Assembly (NCBI RefSeq): GCF_015477805.1
Contig: NZ_JADLQL010000005.1
Coordinates: 248,001 to 312,000 of the forward strand
Length of the DNA stretch: 64,000 nucleotides
From: Nocardia flavorosea
GTDB taxonomy: Bacteria > Actinomycetota > Actinomycetes > Mycobacteriales > Mycobacteriaceae
Direction: 5' to 3'
In this document: piece after piece, positions 63,032-64,000 of the stretch
How the letters are laid out: each line of letters begins with the position of its first letter
How positions within the stretch are numbered: position 1 is the stretch's first letter
The notes under the pieces: model-generated
Seen by the model: the letters and a program-made list of their open reading frames with translations, nothing else
What the model was told of the DNA's origin: nothing
Databases searched by the model: none
Position numbers and translations under genes: made by a program

Positions 63032-63056
63032 GACCCGAGATTATCATGTCAAGTCA

Positions 63057-63106
63057 TTAAATGCTCGCGCATTACATGCGTTGACATTCAATGTCCGTGC
63101 ATTTAA
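63057..63106. promoter_or_regulatory. Pair of inverted MarR operator boxes
   Basis: Two 22-bp boxes in opposite orientation, 63057-63078 (plus) and 63085-63106 (minus). They share TTAAATGC, then CG, CATT and ATG at fixed positions. Each has the partial dyad AATG-N6-CATT. They flank both promoters of the marR/MFS interval. Confidence 0.75.
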
Positions 63107-63116
63107 GTTTGCCGTC

Positions 63117-64000
63117 GTGAACCTGACTGCAACCGCACCGCAGAACCTCACCCCGGCAGAACCGTCCCCCGTATCCACCCCCGGCCGCTGGAGCCCCACA
63201 CTGTGGGCGATCCTGTTCGTCGCCGGCCTCGCCATGTTCCTCGACGCCCTCGACGTCTCCATGGTCGGCGTGGCACTCCCCTCCATCGGCCAGGAACTCG
63301 GCCTCGACACCTCCGCACTGCAGTGGATCGTGAACGGCTACATCCTCGGTTACGGCGGTCTACTACTCCTCGGCGGTCGTGCCGCCGACCTCCTCGGCCG
63401 ACGCCAGGTTTTCCTGACCGCCCTGGTCGTCTTCGGAATCGCCTCCCTGGTGGGCGGGCTCGTGGACGAGGGCTGGCTACTGATCGCCACCCGGATCGTC
63501 AAGGGCGTCGCCGCCGCATTCACCGCCCCGGCCGCACTCTCGATCATCACCACCACGTTCAAGGAAGGACCCGACCGCAACCGCGCGCTGTCGATCTTCG
63601 CGATCTTCGGCGCCACCGGCTACGCCTCCGGGCTCATCGTGTCGGGCCTGCTCACCGGTATCGACTGGCGGCTGACCTTCTACCTGCCCGTAGTCGTGGT
63701 CGCCGCGGTCGTGCTCGCCGCCTACCTGGTGGTTCCGCGCAATACCGAAAAAGAAGAAGGCCGGATCGATTTCGCCGGCGCCGCACTGCTCACCGGCGGC
63801 ACGCTCGCCGCGATCTACACCATCGTCACGGCCCCGGAGACCGGTTTCACCGCCACCGTCATCGCCACCACCATCCTGGCGGTCGGCCTGCTCGGCAGCT
63901 TCTTCGTGGTCGAGAACCGGGTGAGCCATCCGCTGGTGCGCCTGAGCATCTTCAAGGTGAAATCGATCGTGCGGGCGAATCTGGCCGCGCTGGCGATTTT
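63117..64000 (+). CDS. MFS drug transporter, DHA2/EmrB type (partial, runs off the window)
   Basis: At least 294 residues with no stop before the window end. The first helix has FLDALDVSMVGVALPSIG (motif D1 of 14-helix exporters), then WIVNGYILGYGGLLLLGGRAADLLGRR (motif A) and the RALSIFAIFGATGYASG motif C region. Probably exports a toxic compound sensed by MarR. GTG 63117 follows TAAGTT by seven bases, with no ribosome site. A complete-ORF search misses this gene because the stop lies outside the window. Confidence 0.92.
   Translation, partial: MNLTATAPQNLTPAEPSPVSTPGRWSPTLWAILFVAGLAMFLDALDVSMVGVALPSIGQELGLDTSALQWIVNGYILGYGGLLLLGGRAADLLGRRQVFLTALVVFGIASLVGGLVDEGWLLIATRIVKGVAAAFTAPAALSIITTTFKEGPDRNRALSIFAIFGATGYASGLIVSGLLTGIDWRLTFYLPVVVVAAVVLAAYLVVPRNTEKEEGRIDFAGAALLTGGTLAAIYTIVTAPETGFTATVIATTILAVGLLGSFFVVENRVSHPLVRLSIFKVKSIVRANLAALAI

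Noticed and set aside
1..64000. CRISPR arrays, insertion sequences, prophage or integrase genes
   Set aside because: No regularly spaced repeats, transposase motifs (DDE) or tyrosine/serine recombinase motifs were seen on either strand; the initiator tRNA shows no adjacent integrase or duplicated 3' end.

Overview
The window is 64 kb of GC-rich chromosome from a mycolic-acid actinomycete (order Mycobacteriales), most likely Nocardia or a close relative. The evidence is: GC-biased codon use with many GTG starts; an actinobacterial cytochrome bcc-aa3 gene set (qcrCAB, ctaC, ctaE, ctaF); PimB' of phosphatidylinositol mannoside synthesis; RipC-type cell-wall hydrolases; an adenosine kinase and AsnB of mycobacterial type; and gene neighbourhoods that follow, in pieces, the M. 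tuberculosis interval from pknL (Rv2176) to lipA (Rv2218). The locus comparisons are from memory and were not computed. About 58 protein genes, one tRNA and one riboswitch are supported. No phage, IS element or CRISPR array was seen.

Layout. (1) 186-4720: PASTA-domain Ser/Thr kinase, class II DAHP synthase, and an exoribonuclease. (2) 4785-9189, minus strand: ctaE-qcrC-qcrA-qcrB respiratory operon. (3) 9726-21441, mostly plus strand: trpD, a stand-alone Lrp/AsnC ligand domain, a DnaQ-UvrC fusion, two NlpC/P60 hydrolases, pimB', two SRPBCC proteins, an ArsA-like ATPase operon ending in a ROK glucokinase, and a PlsC acyltransferase. Blocks 2 and 3 together look like an inversion of the M. tuberculosis order Rv2182c-Rv2196. 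(4) 21463-26776: less conserved genes, namely a TrpF-like isomerase, a DMT permease, a membrane-anchored alpha-toroid protein of unknown role, a Spo0M-like protein and an FAD oxidase. (5) 26980-33900: ctaF, ctaC, asnB, adoK, an A-type Fe-S carrier and a DUF3043 protein. (6) 33909-38771: cobU, cobT and cobS for the cobalamin lower-loop steps, with a DinB/maleylpyruvate-isomerase-type gene and a glyoxalase-II-like hydrolase. (7) 38826-44385: ilvE, gcvT, GNAT, a zinc-ribbon TetR regulator, and leucyl aminopeptidase. (8) 45407-50381: dlaT (lipoylated E2), a sugar-epimerase-like protein, GNAT, lipB and lipA, a lipoylation operon placed beside its substrate. (9) 50573-64000: accessory and regulatory genes. 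These are a ferredoxin/SufR-like/universal-stress operon with a strong dyad operator, DUF488, an initiator tRNA, a cobalamin-riboswitch-controlled corrinoid ABC transporter, DUF5995, an FGE-like protein, a reductase/DMT pair facing a LysR regulator, a methyltransferase, and a MarR/MFS divergent pair. This region also holds three decayed gene fragments.

How it works together: the respiratory chain genes (bc1 and oxidase subunits), Fe-S and lipoate maturation and the E2 enzyme form a core energy-metabolism neighbourhood. Cobalamin appears both as biosynthesis (cobUTS) and as import under riboswitch control. The most informative non-coding signals are a repeated TANNNT box placed 6-7 nt before many start codons (leaderless promoters), an AT-rich 25-bp dyad before the ferredoxin, and a pair of inverted 22-bp boxes between marR and its MFS exporter.
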